DNA of 64,000 nucleotides from an uncultured Saprospiraceae bacterium (GCA_937997635.1 CALLFA010000058.1:1-64000), one strand, 5' to 3'. Shown: positions 50,715-60,314, counted from the first letter of the stretch. The notes: generated from the sequence alone by a model not told the origin. Program-made: numbers and translations.

Positions 50715-51980
50715 TTACGATTGCATTACGGATTCTTGTTGATGGATGCTTGACGCTTTTTCTTTGTACACACCTTGTTTTAGCTTTTCTGCTATTTCAG
50801 CAAATGCGTCAAGTGTTTTGTCAATGTCATCAAATGTGTGTGCAGCAGTCGGAATCAATCTCAATAAAATCATCCCTTTAGGAATAACTGGATAGACGAC
50901 GATAGAACAGAATATGTGAAAATTGTCTCTCATATCTTGTACTAGTACCATCGCTTCTTCTACACTTCCGTGCATATAGACAGGTGTCACACAACTGTTC
51001 GTTTCTCCGATGTCAAGACCTTTTGCTTTAAGTCCGCTTTGGAGTTTTTTGACATTAGCCCAAAGTTTGTCTTTAAAGCCTGGATTGCTTTTCATCAACT
51101 CCAATCTCTTTTGTATGCCTACGGTTATTGCCATCGGCAACGACTTAGCAAAGATTTGAGAACGGAGATTATATTTCAAATATTGAATGATGCCTTTGTC
51201 ACCTGCTAAGAATGCACCGATAGAGGCAAAGGATTTAGCAAATGTTGCAAAGTACAAATCGATACCATCCTGTACACCTTGTTCTTCACCAGCTCCTGCT
51301 CCAGTTTTACCTAGTGTACCAAAACCATGAGCGTCATCGACTAAAAAACTGAAATTGTATTTTTCTTTGAGTGCGATGATTTCCTTTAATTTGCCTTGGT
51401 CACCTCTCATGCCAAATACACCTTCACTGATCACCAAGATTCCGCCATTTGTCCCTTCTATCAGATTAGTTGCTCTTTCAAGGTTTTTCTCTAGGCTTTC
51501 TATCGAGTTATGTTCATAAGCATATCGTTTGCCTAAGTGCATTCTGACTCCATCGATGATACAGGCATGACATTCATTATCGTATACGATCACATCGTGT
51601 CTGTCGACCAAAGCATCTACAGCAGACATGATTCCTTGGTAACCAAAATTCAATAAAAGACCAGCTTCTTTATCTACAAATCCAGCAAGATCAGCTTCGA
51701 GGTTGTCATGTAGATAAGTATTGCCTGACATCATGCGGGATCCCATCGGATATGCTAATCCCCATTCTGCAGCAGCATCAGCATCTGTTTTTCTGACTTC
51801 AGGATGTTCGGCCATTCCTAAATAGTTGTTGACGCTCCAACAGATGACTTCTTGATTATTGAATATCATTTTGCTTTGCAAAGGGCCGCTAAGTTTTGGG
51901 AAAATCCAATATCCTTCCGCTACTTCTGCCCATTTACCGAGTGGTCCAGGATTGTTCGCACGCTTTGAAAATAAATCCAT
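50715..51980 (-). CDS. Serine-palmitoyltransferase-like alpha-oxoamine synthase
   Basis: This is a 421-residue PLP-dependent enzyme of the alpha-oxoamine synthase family (serine palmitoyltransferase, KBL, BioF). Signatures are CWSVNNYLGMAEHPEV near the N-terminus, SGNTYLHDNLEADLA, DDAHGFGTLGKTGAG and the PLP lysine in YFATFAKSFAS (about residue 247). In Bacteroidota this type makes the sphingoid base precursor from serine and an acyl-CoA. BioF-like activity cannot be excluded, but no biotin genes are nearby. It is followed after 1 bp by the two-domain VOC gene. Confidence 0.87.
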   Translation of the reverse strand: MDLFSKRANNPGPLGKWAEVAEGYWIFPKLSGPLQSKMIFNNQEVICWSVNNYLGMAEHPEVRKTDADAAAEWGLAYPMGSRMMSGNTYLHDNLEADLAGFVDKEAGLLLNFGYQGIMSAVDALVDRHDVIVYDNECHACIIDGVRMHLGKRYAYEHNSIESLEKNLERATNLIEGTNGGILVISEGVFGMRGDQGKLKEIIALKEKYNFSFLVDDAHGFGTLGKTGAGAGEEQGVQDGIDLYFATFAKSFASIGAFLAGDKGIIQYLKYNLRSQIFAKSLPMAITVGIQKRLELMKSNPGFKDKLWANVKKLQSGLKAKGLDIGETNSCVTPVYMHGSVEEAMVLVQDMRDNFHIFCSIVVYPVIPKGMILLRLIPTAAHTFDDIDKTLDAFAEIAEKLKQGVYKEKASSIHQQESVMQS

Positions 51981-52379
51981 GCTTTACGTATTAGTTAGTT
52001 AATTGCCTTGTCAGACATTAAAGATTAATAGAGAGATTTCCATGCTATGATTAGGCTAGAAGTAATTAATAGACTTCTAGATATGTGAATATCTAATTTT
52101 AATCAAGAAAATAGGGATCAAAAGAGCAAATTGTTTGATAAAACCCATATTAAATTATCGAAGGATATTCATTTTTAAATCGAATTAGTATGATTTATCC
52201 AACGGCTGAAATACCAAAAGGAGAATGGTTTGACTGATTTATTACGTAGAAGTTTTGTCTGTTGTCAAGACGAAAAACGTAGTGAATGCAGGTATTCACG
52301 AGTATTTTCAACGATGAGAACAGATGAAATATCAAGTAAGAAACGGTCAAACTATGTTCATTTTGGTATCTATACATTA
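51981..52379. other. 399-bp intergenic region with an inverted-repeat element
   Basis: This space lies between the M36 peptidase 3' end and the serine-palmitoyltransferase-like gene start. It contains the inverted-repeat element described at 52211-52369. The remainder (51981-52210) is AT-rich and shows no gene or clear promoter. Confidence 0.55.
52211..52369. repeat. 159-bp element with 24-bp imperfect inverted ends
   Basis: The left end ATACCAAAAGG, continuing to GGTTTGAC, and the right end GTCAAAC, continuing to TTTTGGTAT, match as an inverted repeat at 20 of 24 positions. The inside has nested pairs (TACGTAGAAGTTTTGTC against GACGAAAAACGTA, and GTGAATGCAGGTATTCAC). It could be a miniature inverted-repeat element or a structured RNA. 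No target-site duplication is evident. Confidence 0.6.
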
Positions 52380-55300
52380 CTATTGAATAATGGATAGTTT
52401 TTCAGAAATTTTGCCTTCCGGCGAATGTAATTCCAAAATATAAAGACCAGTTGGTACTGCTGGTAACGGAATAGTGAAATTACCATTTCGACCATAATTT
52501 GTCAATGGCTCTGACGAAATAAGACTTCCATCAATTCGACTCAATCTGATTACGGATCGTTGTACATCAATATCTTGAACGTTTAATTGCACAACATGAT
52601 TAGCTGGATTAGGAAATAATGAAAATCCAAACGTTTCTTTTAACACTTCATTGGATGAACTTCTGTCGTCAGATTCAATTATCGTAGAAGCACCATCACA
52701 GACTGTGTTTAATTGATCTGAAGACACACATGCTTCGTTAAGGTCATAGCCAACCAAATCGATTACCTCAAATGCTGTTATTGTCCAGCCGTCTTTGGGC
52801 CTTGTTAATTCAGCAACTCCATCTGTAACAAAGCTTTCAAATCTGAATCTAAGCAAAATGTTTTGCCCAATGTAATCTGACAAATCAATCGCTGTTCGGA
52901 CAGTGCCATCGCTTTCTCCTGTAAATCCAAATTGATCATTTTGTTTGAAGAATACATCATCTGTAAAACCTCCAGTGATGAATTGATCACTAGTGACTGA
53001 TGTCCATTCATTCCCATTGTTTGTCGAAATCTCAACATCACCTGCTGCAAAAAATAATTCTGTTTCAAAATTATGGCTAAACAACACGCTTGGTCGTTCG
53101 CCAGTGACAAAAATAGTAGAACCAAATTCTAATGCTTGATCATAAAAGGTACCCAGCTCTCCTGGGATGTTCCAGATATTACCTAGATCTGGATCAGCGA
53201 TCAAATTCCAAACTTCATCTCCAGTAATGGATCGAGGAATAAAATTTTCGATAGAGTTATCCACTGATTCATTAAGTATGGATATTCTTTCTGTAGACGT
53301 TGCCAATTGATAATTAATTCGAACGACATCTAGTGGTTGTAATTCGGATACATCAAATGTGACTTCTCCTGTACTTTCGTTGAAATCTGAAGTGAATTCG
53401 TCTAGTGCGATTGGAGAAGTGCCTCCAGGGACAACATCCGACACAACCACATTCGTAAGTGCAGAAGCTGTATTGTTTTCAATGATCAGTTCTATATCAA
53501 TGGGATCACCGACACGAATGACGTCTGTTGCCGTTTTTGTTATCACGAGTTGGTCCTGACAAGGCGGAGCAGTCAGAAATCCTTCCTGGTTATCTTCTCT
53601 GTCATCAGACGACCCTTGTACGGCGTCAAAACCAATGCCTCTTTTTGCAAAAACATCCCATATCATACATTGATTGTCTCCAGAAAACAACGCTTCGTCG
53701 GCTGCTAAAATAGCATCTCTACCATCAACCAATCCTGGATTGCATCGTTGTAATTTTAAACCATCAAAAACCAACTGAATGGCGCGCGAGTTTCCTGATG
53801 TTCTATCAGTCCAATCTTCGTTGTAACCATAAGTCTCTATGAATTCCCAATACATATCCCAAAGTACACTTGTCCATATTTCGCCAACTTCATGCTCTCC
53901 TCGTCTTCTACCTTCAGAAATTACGGCGCCAAATCCAGTAAAGCGTATATCATTATAAGTTTGAGTATTGACACCAAAATCAGTAGAGTAGGGTTGTCTG
54001 CGAATGCCACGGACGTTATTTAATCTATCAGTAACATAGGTGCCTATTTGTCTTGGATCTTCTCCACGATCGTTCGGCTTTTGTGTGACAACCAAGGTGA
54101 AGAAATCACTCCACCCTTCACCCATTTGTTCCTCAGAATTTAAACAATTCGAAGTGTTGCGTCCACCTGCTAATCTGGTGCTTATTCCATGACCGAATTC
54201 ATGAGCTGTAATGCCATTATCAAAAGATCCAGAGACTTGAGCTGGAGTTGGTAATCTGAAAACAAACTCTAAATTGGTATCTAAGTTTTGAGCCAGAAAT
54301 GTTTTCAATGTGTCGCAATCTGATTTGCGCAAAAATGCAGAAGGGATTGTGACTAAATCAGCATTCTCACCTGCACCCATGAATACGATTTCTTCATCTC
54401 TATTGCATACCAATACGGCAATTGCACCAGCATTTTGTAAGTTATTGACTTTGAAGCTAAAGTCACATTCACCTCTTTCCACCAAGGCGACATTTCCAGC
54501 AATATCGACCCCGTTGATTATTGAATCACAAGCGTTTAGTTGTGATGCACCTCCGCTGTCAATCGATATGACAACAGGTCCAGAAACAATCCTTGTTTCT
54601 TCGGGAATCCCAAATTGTGCACCCCCATGGATATATTCTTTTTCAACTGGAGAAAGTAAATTCAATTCTGTGTTGCCAGTTGCAACCCATGGAAACATAA
54701 ACATTGTACCATTCTGACCATCTCTAGGAGTTGAGAAACTAGCATTGTTGGTGACAAGTTCGCCATCTTCTATTTGATTTTCTATTGCTCTGGAATTTAC
54801 AAAATCACCATCAGATCCATTTCTACCGTAGTTGTTTTCTTGAAAATTTCCCGCGACTTCGTCAAAGCCGAAAAAGTAAGAAAAATCATGCATGAAGTTT
54901 GTGATGTAAAATAACTGAGTCACATCTGATTCAATATTTTCAACAGGTTCTCCTAATTTATCATGTTCAAAATTGAAATTGAGTGTCGCACCACCATCTG
55001 GTTCGTCACCTTCAGAGCGGCCACTACCTGAAGTGTTTTGGAATGCATGAGCATTGTTACCTCTTGTAATGGTGAATTCTGGACCTTCTATACCGTCAAT
55101 GTCGTGCCAACCAAAAGGAGATGCTTCAGGAAGAAATGGTTCGGTCAGTAAGGATTGTTCACCTTCCAATGGATTTTCAAGTGGAATCGGGTAGACCAAG
55201 TAACTTGAACCATCAAGAGTTGATGCTTCTGCCTTTGCTTTTTTAGGAATAAAATCTATTGCGGTCTTATGATTGCATTCATCTGATTGTTGGTTAGGTG

Positions 55301-55955
55301 CTGAGTGAGTATGAAATTGACAAGACTTCGTTTGATTCTCCGAGTGAATGATTTCTCCAGAATGTGCGTCGACGTAGCTAACCCAAAAGTCAGGACTTCT
55401 CTTTTCGTTAATTTCAATCCGCCATGTCAATTGCAGTTTATTCTCCTCAGTAGGATAGTACATTAAAGTAGCATATAAATTGTCTTCAGAGAATGAAGTC
55501 TGCTCGAATATAAACTCGTTGGCAATTGTCGTAGGGATGTTTTTCTTTTTAATGGTTTGACCTATTTCCAAATTATGATGATCACAGTATTTCTGAATGG
55601 CAACTTCAGGAGATAAGGATGCTTTCTTTTTATTAGAGACCAAAGATTTTGCATTAGGGATAAAGTCAGAGGAAGCTAAAAGCAAAGATTTATCTTTTTT
55701 TACATTTATAACAGCCATTGCATTGTAAATAGAAATACCATCAATGCTCTGATCAACATAAATGTGCGTCACTCCACTTTGCTTAGATGTGTGATAGCTG
55801 CTGATATTAAAATTGGAAACATCATCATCAGTCAAAGACCACTTTTTCTGATTCTCCAAGAGATGCATCGCTGCTATCTTTTCGATATTTATATCTGCTT
55901 GAGAGAATAGAAGGTTAAATGATAAAACAAAAAGCAAGTAAAACGAAAATCTCAT
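52380..55955 (-). CDS. Secreted M36 (fungalysin-type) metallopeptidase with T9SS tail
   Basis: This is a protein of 1191 residues from the Met at 55955 (signal peptide MRFSFYLLFVLSFNLLFSQ); an upstream Met at 55991 is unlikely. Residues about 20-220 are the inhibitory FTP/PepSY-like propeptide. The M36 catalytic domain has the zinc motif HEFGHGIS (about residue 585). A PA-type insert (VALVERGECDFSFKVNN) is placed within or near it. A DUF11-like domain (VIRVGDPIDIELIIENNT) and a jelly-roll-like domain follow. A T9SS type A tail (LFPNPANHVVQLNV) ends the protein. It is a surface or secreted endopeptidase for protein degradation. Confidence 0.93.
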   Translation of the reverse strand: MRFSFYLLFVLSFNLLFSQADINIEKIAAMHLLENQKKWSLTDDDVSNFNISSYHTSKQSGVTHIYVDQSIDGISIYNAMAVINVKKDKSLLLASSDFIPNAKSLVSNKKKASLSPEVAIQKYCDHHNLEIGQTIKKKNIPTTIANEFIFEQTSFSEDNLYATLMYYPTEENKLQLTWRIEINEKRSPDFWVSYVDAHSGEIIHSENQTKSCQFHTHSAPNQQSDECNHKTAIDFIPKKAKAEASTLDGSSYLVYPIPLENPLEGEQSLLTEPFLPEASPFGWHDIDGIEGPEFTITRGNNAHAFQNTSGSGRSEGDEPDGGATLNFNFEHDKLGEPVENIESDVTQLFYITNFMHDFSYFFGFDEVAGNFQENNYGRNGSDGDFVNSRAIENQIEDGELVTNNASFSTPRDGQNGTMFMFPWVATGNTELNLLSPVEKEYIHGGAQFGIPEETRIVSGPVVISIDSGGASQLNACDSIINGVDIAGNVALVERGECDFSFKVNNLQNAGAIAVLVCNRDEEIVFMGAGENADLVTIPSAFLRKSDCDTLKTFLAQNLDTNLEFVFRLPTPAQVSGSFDNGITAHEFGHGISTRLAGGRNTSNCLNSEEQMGEGWSDFFTLVVTQKPNDRGEDPRQIGTYVTDRLNNVRGIRRQPYSTDFGVNTQTYNDIRFTGFGAVISEGRRRGEHEVGEIWTSVLWDMYWEFIETYGYNEDWTDRTSGNSRAIQLVFDGLKLQRCNPGLVDGRDAILAADEALFSGDNQCMIWDVFAKRGIGFDAVQGSSDDREDNQEGFLTAPPCQDQLVITKTATDVIRVGDPIDIELIIENNTASALTNVVVSDVVPGGTSPIALDEFTSDFNESTGEVTFDVSELQPLDVVRINYQLATSTERISILNESVDNSIENFIPRSITGDEVWNLIADPDLGNIWNIPGELGTFYDQALEFGSTIFVTGERPSVLFSHNFETELFFAAGDVEISTNNGNEWTSVTSDQFITGGFTDDVFFKQNDQFGFTGESDGTVRTAIDLSDYIGQNILLRFRFESFVTDGVAELTRPKDGWTITAFEVIDLVGYDLNEACVSSDQLNTVCDGASTIIESDDRSSSNEVLKETFGFSLFPNPANHVVQLNVQDIDVQRSVIRLSRIDGSLISSEPLTNYGRNGNFTIPLPAVPTGLYILELHSPEGKISEKLSIIQ

Positions 55956-55991
55956 AGTAACGAATATAAGCCCATTAAGGCTAATCAACAA

Positions 55992-56675
55992 TATTTCTAC
56001 TTAGTGGAAACCCACTCGAAGTGTTTCCTTAATAACAAAAGTCTTAAGCACTGGTTTTGTACTCAATAAATGTGATGTTTTTTCAGGTGAAAATATCCCC
56101 TAAAGTTACTAAGTTCTTAGTAGTAATGAGTGATACCGACTGCTAAGGTGGTGTTAATGTCATTCCGAGAGGTAATCTTCATGACATTCCATAGAGAATA
56201 CACATTGAGCTTAATTGACGCCCTTATTGTTCCCCCTCCTGAACACCCTTAATGTCCCTTACTACCTTAAGTTCAAAAGAGTTTCGTGATCCATAGCTGA
56301 GGCGAGACGCCTGCAGCAACCCTTTTCAAACCCTTAAAGTTCCCCCTCCAGAACACCCTTAATGTCCCTTAATCCCTTAATGGTTCAAAAGAGTTTCCCT
56401 TTCCTGAAAACCCCTCCTACAATGTTCCGCCTCCTGAACACCCTTAATGTCCCTTAATACCTTAATGGTTCAGAAGAGTTTCGTGATCCATAACTGAGGC
56501 GAGACGCCTACAGCCACCCATCTTAACGTCCCTATTGTTCTCCCTCCTTAATCCCTTAATGTTCCCCCGTTCCCTCTTCTTAATTCCTTAATGTTCCCCC
56601 TTGAAAACCCCTCCTATAATGTTTCCCCTCCTTAATATCCTTAATGTTTCCCCCCTTCAGTATCTTGCAGCCCTG
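55992..56675. repeat. 684-bp repeat-rich intergenic region
   Basis: REP-like hairpins at 56295-56320 and 56492-56520 lie within larger repeated phrases: GTTCA(A/G)AAGAGTTTCGTGATCCATA occurs in two copies (56271, 56468), and CTTAATG(T/G)(T/C)CC occurs over 10 times, with CCTCCTGAACACCC and GAAAACCCCTCCTA(C/T)AATGTT each twice. The reading frame of the next gene is open upstream into this region to 56601, but that is not coding. The part next to the M36 gene (55992-56190) shows no feature. Confidence 0.8.
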
Positions 56676-57419
56676 ATGGAGGATTTAAAGTATAGCATTA
56701 TTTATGGACGACACTCAGTAGAAGAGCTTTTTGAAAGCCAAAAACCGATTGGTAAAGTCTTTATACACAACAGATTAACAGGTGTATTTGAAGTGAAAGT
56801 GAGAGCGTTGTGTAAAGAAAGACATATTCCATTAGTCAGGACAGAAATTGAGTATCTCAATAAATTTTCTGGCGGTAGAAATCATCAAGGAATTGTAGCT
56901 ACCACTTCGCCTATAGAGTTTCAGGAGCTGGATGACATTATTCCTCATTTGTATGAGAATGATAAATCACCTCTGATTTTTATTTTAGATCACGTGAAGG
57001 ATGTTCGAAATTTTGGAGCAATTGCCAGATCCGCTGAAGTATTTGGGGCAAATGCAATCATTATTCCTAGAAAAAATAGTGCTGCAATTAATGATGATGC
57101 GATAAAAACATCATCTGGTGCTTTATTGCACATTCCTGTATGTCGTGTTTCTGACCTGAAAGAAACGATTCAAAATTTACAAAACACTGGTATTCAGGTG
57201 TTTGCAAGTACATTGTTCACAGAATCACCAATATCAGAAATGGATTTTACAGGCCCTGTTGCTGTCATAATAGGCGCAGAAGGAAAGGGTGTCCAAAAGG
57301 AACTTGTCGTAGCTAGTGACCATTCTTTTAAAATTCCACAATACGGAAAGACAGATTCATTGAACGTTTCTGTTTCTGCAGGCATTATGTTATATGAAAT
57401 CATAAGACAACGAGGATAA
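56676..57419 (+). CDS. rlmB: TrmH/SpoU family 2'-O-methyltransferase (RlmB type)
   Basis: This is a 247-residue SPOUT-fold enzyme from the ATG at 56676 (MEDLKYSIIYGRHSVEELFE). Residues 1-75 form the ribosome-substrate binding domain (NHQGIVAT). The SPOUT domain has motif 1 DHVKDVRNFGAIARSAEVFG (split here by family convention), motif 2 AVIIGAEGKGV, and motif 3 PQYGKTDSLNVSVSAGI. RlmB methylates G2251 of 23S rRNA. Length (about 245) and motifs fit. The open frame upstream lies in a repeat region and is disregarded. It is followed 36 bp later by a TraB/GumN gene. Confidence 0.9.
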   Translation: MEDLKYSIIYGRHSVEELFESQKPIGKVFIHNRLTGVFEVKVRALCKERHIPLVRTEIEYLNKFSGGRNHQGIVATTSPIEFQELDDIIPHLYENDKSPLIFILDHVKDVRNFGAIARSAEVFGANAIIIPRKNSAAINDDAIKTSSGALLHIPVCRVSDLKETIQNLQNTGIQVFASTLFTESPISEMDFTGPVAVIIGAEGKGVQKELVVASDHSFKIPQYGKTDSLNVSVSAGIMLYEIIRQRG

Positions 57420-57455
57420 AACCAGTTGTTTAGATATAAATTGAAATAAAAATAC

Positions 57456-58424
57456 ATGACAAAGCACATTCATTCTCTTTTAAGTTTCTTTTCACTCATT
57501 ATTCTGGTTCAGTTCACTGCTTGTAAATCTGCGAAGGATACAACAGAGTTAGCAACAAACGCACCATCTGCTCCAAAAGCTGAAATGCAAAAGGAATCAG
57601 GGGAAAATCTGCCTAATAATCTTCTTTGGAAAATATCTGGAAAAGAACTTACTCAGCCTTCCTATTTGTATGGGACGATTCATATAATCGGTGCAGAGGA
57701 CTTCTTTTTGCCTGTGGGTACAGAATCTGCGATCAATGAATCTGACCGTGTTGTTTTCGAAATAGATATGGCTGATATGCAAGACATGTCAAAAGTCATG
57801 GGTATGATGGATAAACTCTTCATGGATGATGATTTGACAATTAAGGATTTAGTATCTCCAGAAGATTATGCATTAGTTGAGGCTCAATTTGAAAAAGCAG
57901 GGTTGCCGATCTTTTTCTTTCAAAGAATGAAGCCAATGTTTTTGACCGTTTTCACATCTGGTGATATGTCTTTAGGTGATATGCAAAGTGGAAAAATAAA
58001 GTCATATGAAACTGAATTTATGGAAATGGCTCAAAGTGGCAATAAGAAAACTGCAGGATTAGAAACCATCGATTTCCAAATTTCTATATTTGATCAAATC
58101 CCTTACAAAGAACAAGCGAATATGCTAATGGAAGGAATCAAATCAGGAGGTGCAGGAAGTGACTCTTTTAAAGAGATAGTGGAAGTATATAAAGAGCAAA
58201 ATTTAAATAAAATGCTAAGCATGTCTTTATCTGATGAGGAGGGTATCGCCGAATTTGAAGACATTCTTTTAAATGAACGAAATAAAAACTGGATACCTCA
58301 GATGCAATCAATGATGACTGAGAGTCAAAACTTTTTTGCTGTGGGCGCAGCACATTTACCAGGTAAAGAAGGAGTGATTAATCTTCTTCGTGAAGCTGGA
58401 TATACTGTCGAGCCATACAAATAA
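57456..58424 (+). CDS. TraB/GumN family lipoprotein
   Basis: This is a 322-residue predicted lipoprotein (Cys23 in VQFTACKSAK). The fold signature is clear: NLLWKISGKELTQPSYLYGTIH near residue 55 (first GTIH motif), a helical middle with paired DLVSPEDYALVEAQFE, and AVGAAHLPGKEGVINLLREAGY at the C-terminus (second GxxH motif). TraB/GumN proteins are putative metal-dependent proteases related to TIKI. It probably acts in the periplasm. It ends at a good terminator. It may be co-transcribed with rlmB. Confidence 0.9.
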   Translation: MTKHIHSLLSFFSLIILVQFTACKSAKDTTELATNAPSAPKAEMQKESGENLPNNLLWKISGKELTQPSYLYGTIHIIGAEDFFLPVGTESAINESDRVVFEIDMADMQDMSKVMGMMDKLFMDDDLTIKDLVSPEDYALVEAQFEKAGLPIFFFQRMKPMFLTVFTSGDMSLGDMQSGKIKSYETEFMEMAQSGNKKTAGLETIDFQISIFDQIPYKEQANMLMEGIKSGGAGSDSFKEIVEVYKEQNLNKMLSMSLSDEEGIAEFEDILLNERNKNWIPQMQSMMTESQNFFAVGAAHLPGKEGVINLLREAGYTVEPYK

Positions 58425-58460
58425 AAGAGCATCTGAGATTTAACTTTTAACTGCTTTTTG

Positions 58461-58492
58461 GGCCCTGTCGATCGTCGGCAGGGCCTTTTTTA
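58461..58492 (+). terminator. Rho-independent terminator
   Basis: A 7-bp stem GGCCCTG / CAGGGCC (58461-58467 and 58479-58485) is followed by seven T residues. It lies 37 bp after the stop of the TraB/GumN gene. Confidence 0.92.
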
Positions 58493-58553
58493 TAATGTTC
58501 ATGTTTAAACTTTTTAATAATATTTGGAGAGGGAGTCTTAGGAGTTTAATCCT

Positions 58554-58580
58554 TATTGAGGCGGGATGCCTGCAACGACT
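58554..58580. repeat. REP-like hairpin element
   Basis: TTGAGGCGGGATGCCTGCA followed by ACGAC is a diverged copy of the TGAGGCGAGACGCCTACAGCGAC element and is followed by CCTAATGTTGAATAATGTT, as in the other copies. Confidence 0.7.
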
Positions 58581-58608
58581 TACCCTAATGTTGAATAATG
58601 TTGAAATA

Positions 58609-58992
58609 TCAGCTTTTCAACCTAGCCTGCCGCGTCATAAACAATACCTCAAAAGATGTAAAGAGCACATAAACAAGAATGAAAACTGCTAAGTACCAAT
58701 TGTCAGTTGGTTTCATCACATTTACATATGCCACAATCAGCAACACGGAGGATACAATCTTCAAGACGAAATTGATGACAATTAAATTATTGTATAAATA
58801 CTTATTACTGGACTTCGTGAATCTTTCGCCAAATAAGAAAATGACTATGCTCAATACAGAGAATAAAACGATGGTAGACAGTGCAAATGGAATATGCTGC
58901 TGTAACATAGGTGATATCAGCATGCAGGCAACAAGGACTAAACTAATTCCTACAGTATAAATCAATAGTTTAACAAAGTGAGTTGTTTCCAT
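58609..58992 (-). CDS. Small four-helix membrane protein
   Basis: This is a 127-residue integral membrane protein with four hydrophobic segments (LLIYTVGISLVLVACMLI, FALSTIVLFSVLSIVIFLF, IVSSVLLIVAYVNVM and YLAVFILVYVLFTSFEVLF). The layout recalls ATP-synthase-I-like or DUF-type four-helix proteins, but no motif decides it, and no ATP synthase genes are near. It is 17 bp downstream of the cupin gene on the same strand, so they may be co-transcribed. Confidence 0.7.
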   Translation of the reverse strand: METTHFVKLLIYTVGISLVLVACMLISPMLQQHIPFALSTIVLFSVLSIVIFLFGERFTKSSNKYLYNNLIVINFVLKIVSSVLLIVAYVNVMKPTDNWYLAVFILVYVLFTSFEVLFMTRQARLKS

Positions 58993-59009
58993 GTGAAGTT
59001 TCTTGTAAA

Positions 59010-59369
59010 TTATATGGTGTCGATTTTAGTTTGTGTCAATTCATGAATCACATCTCCTGTATGTTTAGTTTCCATTGGTTCGAACAATAAAATCCATACT
59101 TCCTCTTTCGCTACAGGTTTATGTTCTACTCCTTTCGGTACAATGATCATCTCACCTTCACGAATAGTCTCTGTGCGGTCTCTAAATTGAATCTCTAGTG
59201 TTCCTTTAATCACATGAAAAAGTTCGTCCTCATCTTTATGATCATGCCATACAAATTCGCCTTTAACTTTAGCAATTTTAACTGCTTGACCATTAAGCGA
59301 ACCAATTAATCTAGGATTCCAATGATCTGTAAATGTTGCATACTTATCGTTGAGATTGATCACTTCCAT
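59010..59369 (-). CDS. Single-domain cupin
   Basis: This is a 119-residue protein with the two cupin motifs: G-E-F-V-W-H-D-H-K-D-E-D-E-L-F-H-V-I-K-G (His, His, Glu, as metal ligands) and GEMIIVPKGVEHKPVAKEEV (the distal His). Small cupins of this shape are sugar- or mannose-6-phosphate-isomerase-like, or simple metal-binding proteins; the substrate is unknown. It lies directly upstream of a small membrane protein gene (17 bp). Confidence 0.88.
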   Translation of the reverse strand: MEVINLNDKYATFTDHWNPRLIGSLNGQAVKIAKVKGEFVWHDHKDEDELFHVIKGTLEIQFRDRTETIREGEMIIVPKGVEHKPVAKEEVWILLFEPMETKHTGDVIHELTQTKIDTI

Positions 59370-59459
59370 ACCCCTAATGTAACAATTGTCTTGTTATGAC
59401 TCAAAAAAAGACTATTAAGGTATTTAAATGATTTACGTTTGGGTTTCCTTAATTTCGCG

Positions 59460-60314
59460 ATGATGAGAAACGCGAAGTTTTGGAAAGAGCCGTTGGTACA
59501 TTTTATGTTGATAGGATTGTTGCTGTTTATTTTACATTCATTCACCAACAATGATTTTGAAATGAGTGGGACAACAATCCTGATTGATGACGATGATGTT
59601 AATCGACTGATCACCCAGTACAAGCAGGTGTGGAACGAAAATCCAACTCAAGAGACAATTAAAAAACTTGTAGAAGATTATGTCAATTCTGAAATGCTGT
59701 ACAATGAAGCATTAGCGATGAACCTTGATCACAATGATGAGATTATCAAACGAAGATTAAAACAGAAGTACGAATTTCTAGTTAGCGACCTTGCCACAAT
59801 TCAAGATCCAGACAAAGAAGAATTAGAAAATTACTTTAGTGCGAATAAAGACAAATTTCAGTCTGAAACATTATATAGTTTTTCGCAATATTATTTTAGC
59901 CCTGATAAGAGGCAACGCCCAGATATTGATGCAAGGAAATTCATCTCTTCGAAGAGTAATAATTCTGAAACGCAACCTTCTGATTCTGATGCATCGCATT
60001 TAAAACGAACATACATCAATGTAACACCTCAAAAAATTAGATCGGAGTTTGGAAATGAATTTAGCAAAGAAATCAAAGCACTTGCCAAGCCAGGTTGGCA
60101 TGGTCCCATTCAATCGGGTTATGGTTTTCATGCCATTGACCTGTTGTCTATTCAAGTAGACAGCATTAAAAATTTTGATGCAGTACAACATGAAGTTAAG
60201 ACCGCTTATGATAAAGAACTCATAGACAAGTACAATAGATCGATCCAGGAAAAACTAAAAGAAAATTATACGATAAAATATGAACTAGAAAAATGGAACG
60301 ATCTAGATTTATAA
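59460..60314 (+). CDS. Membrane-anchored PpiC-like peptidyl-prolyl isomerase
   Basis: This is a protein of about 284 residues (ATG at 59460 or 59463; an earlier one at 59439 is less likely). An N-terminal transmembrane helix (PLVHFMLIGLLLFILHSF) is followed by a SurA/PpiC-type helical chaperone domain (TQETIKKLVEDYVNSEMLYNEALAM). The C-terminal part has WHGPIQSGYGFHAIDLLSI, which is the tail of a parvulin domain with reduced size. This type is commonly placed before a HupE/UreJ gene, as here (22-bp overlap), so it may fold or insert that permease. Confidence 0.82.
   Translation: MMRNAKFWKEPLVHFMLIGLLLFILHSFTNNDFEMSGTTILIDDDDVNRLITQYKQVWNENPTQETIKKLVEDYVNSEMLYNEALAMNLDHNDEIIKRRLKQKYEFLVSDLATIQDPDKEELENYFSANKDKFQSETLYSFSQYYFSPDKRQRPDIDARKFISSKSNNSETQPSDSDASHLKRTYINVTPQKIRSEFGNEFSKEIKALAKPGWHGPIQSGYGFHAIDLLSIQVDSIKNFDAVQHEVKTAYDKELIDKYNRSIQEKLKENYTIKYELEKWNDLDL

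Noticed and set aside
52195-52377. 60-codon minus-strand frame next to the M36 gene
   Set aside because: It coincides with the inverted-repeat element and has no coding character.
56601-56675. N-terminal extension of RlmB
   Set aside because: These 25 codons lie in the repeat region; the family N-terminus begins at the ATG of 56676.
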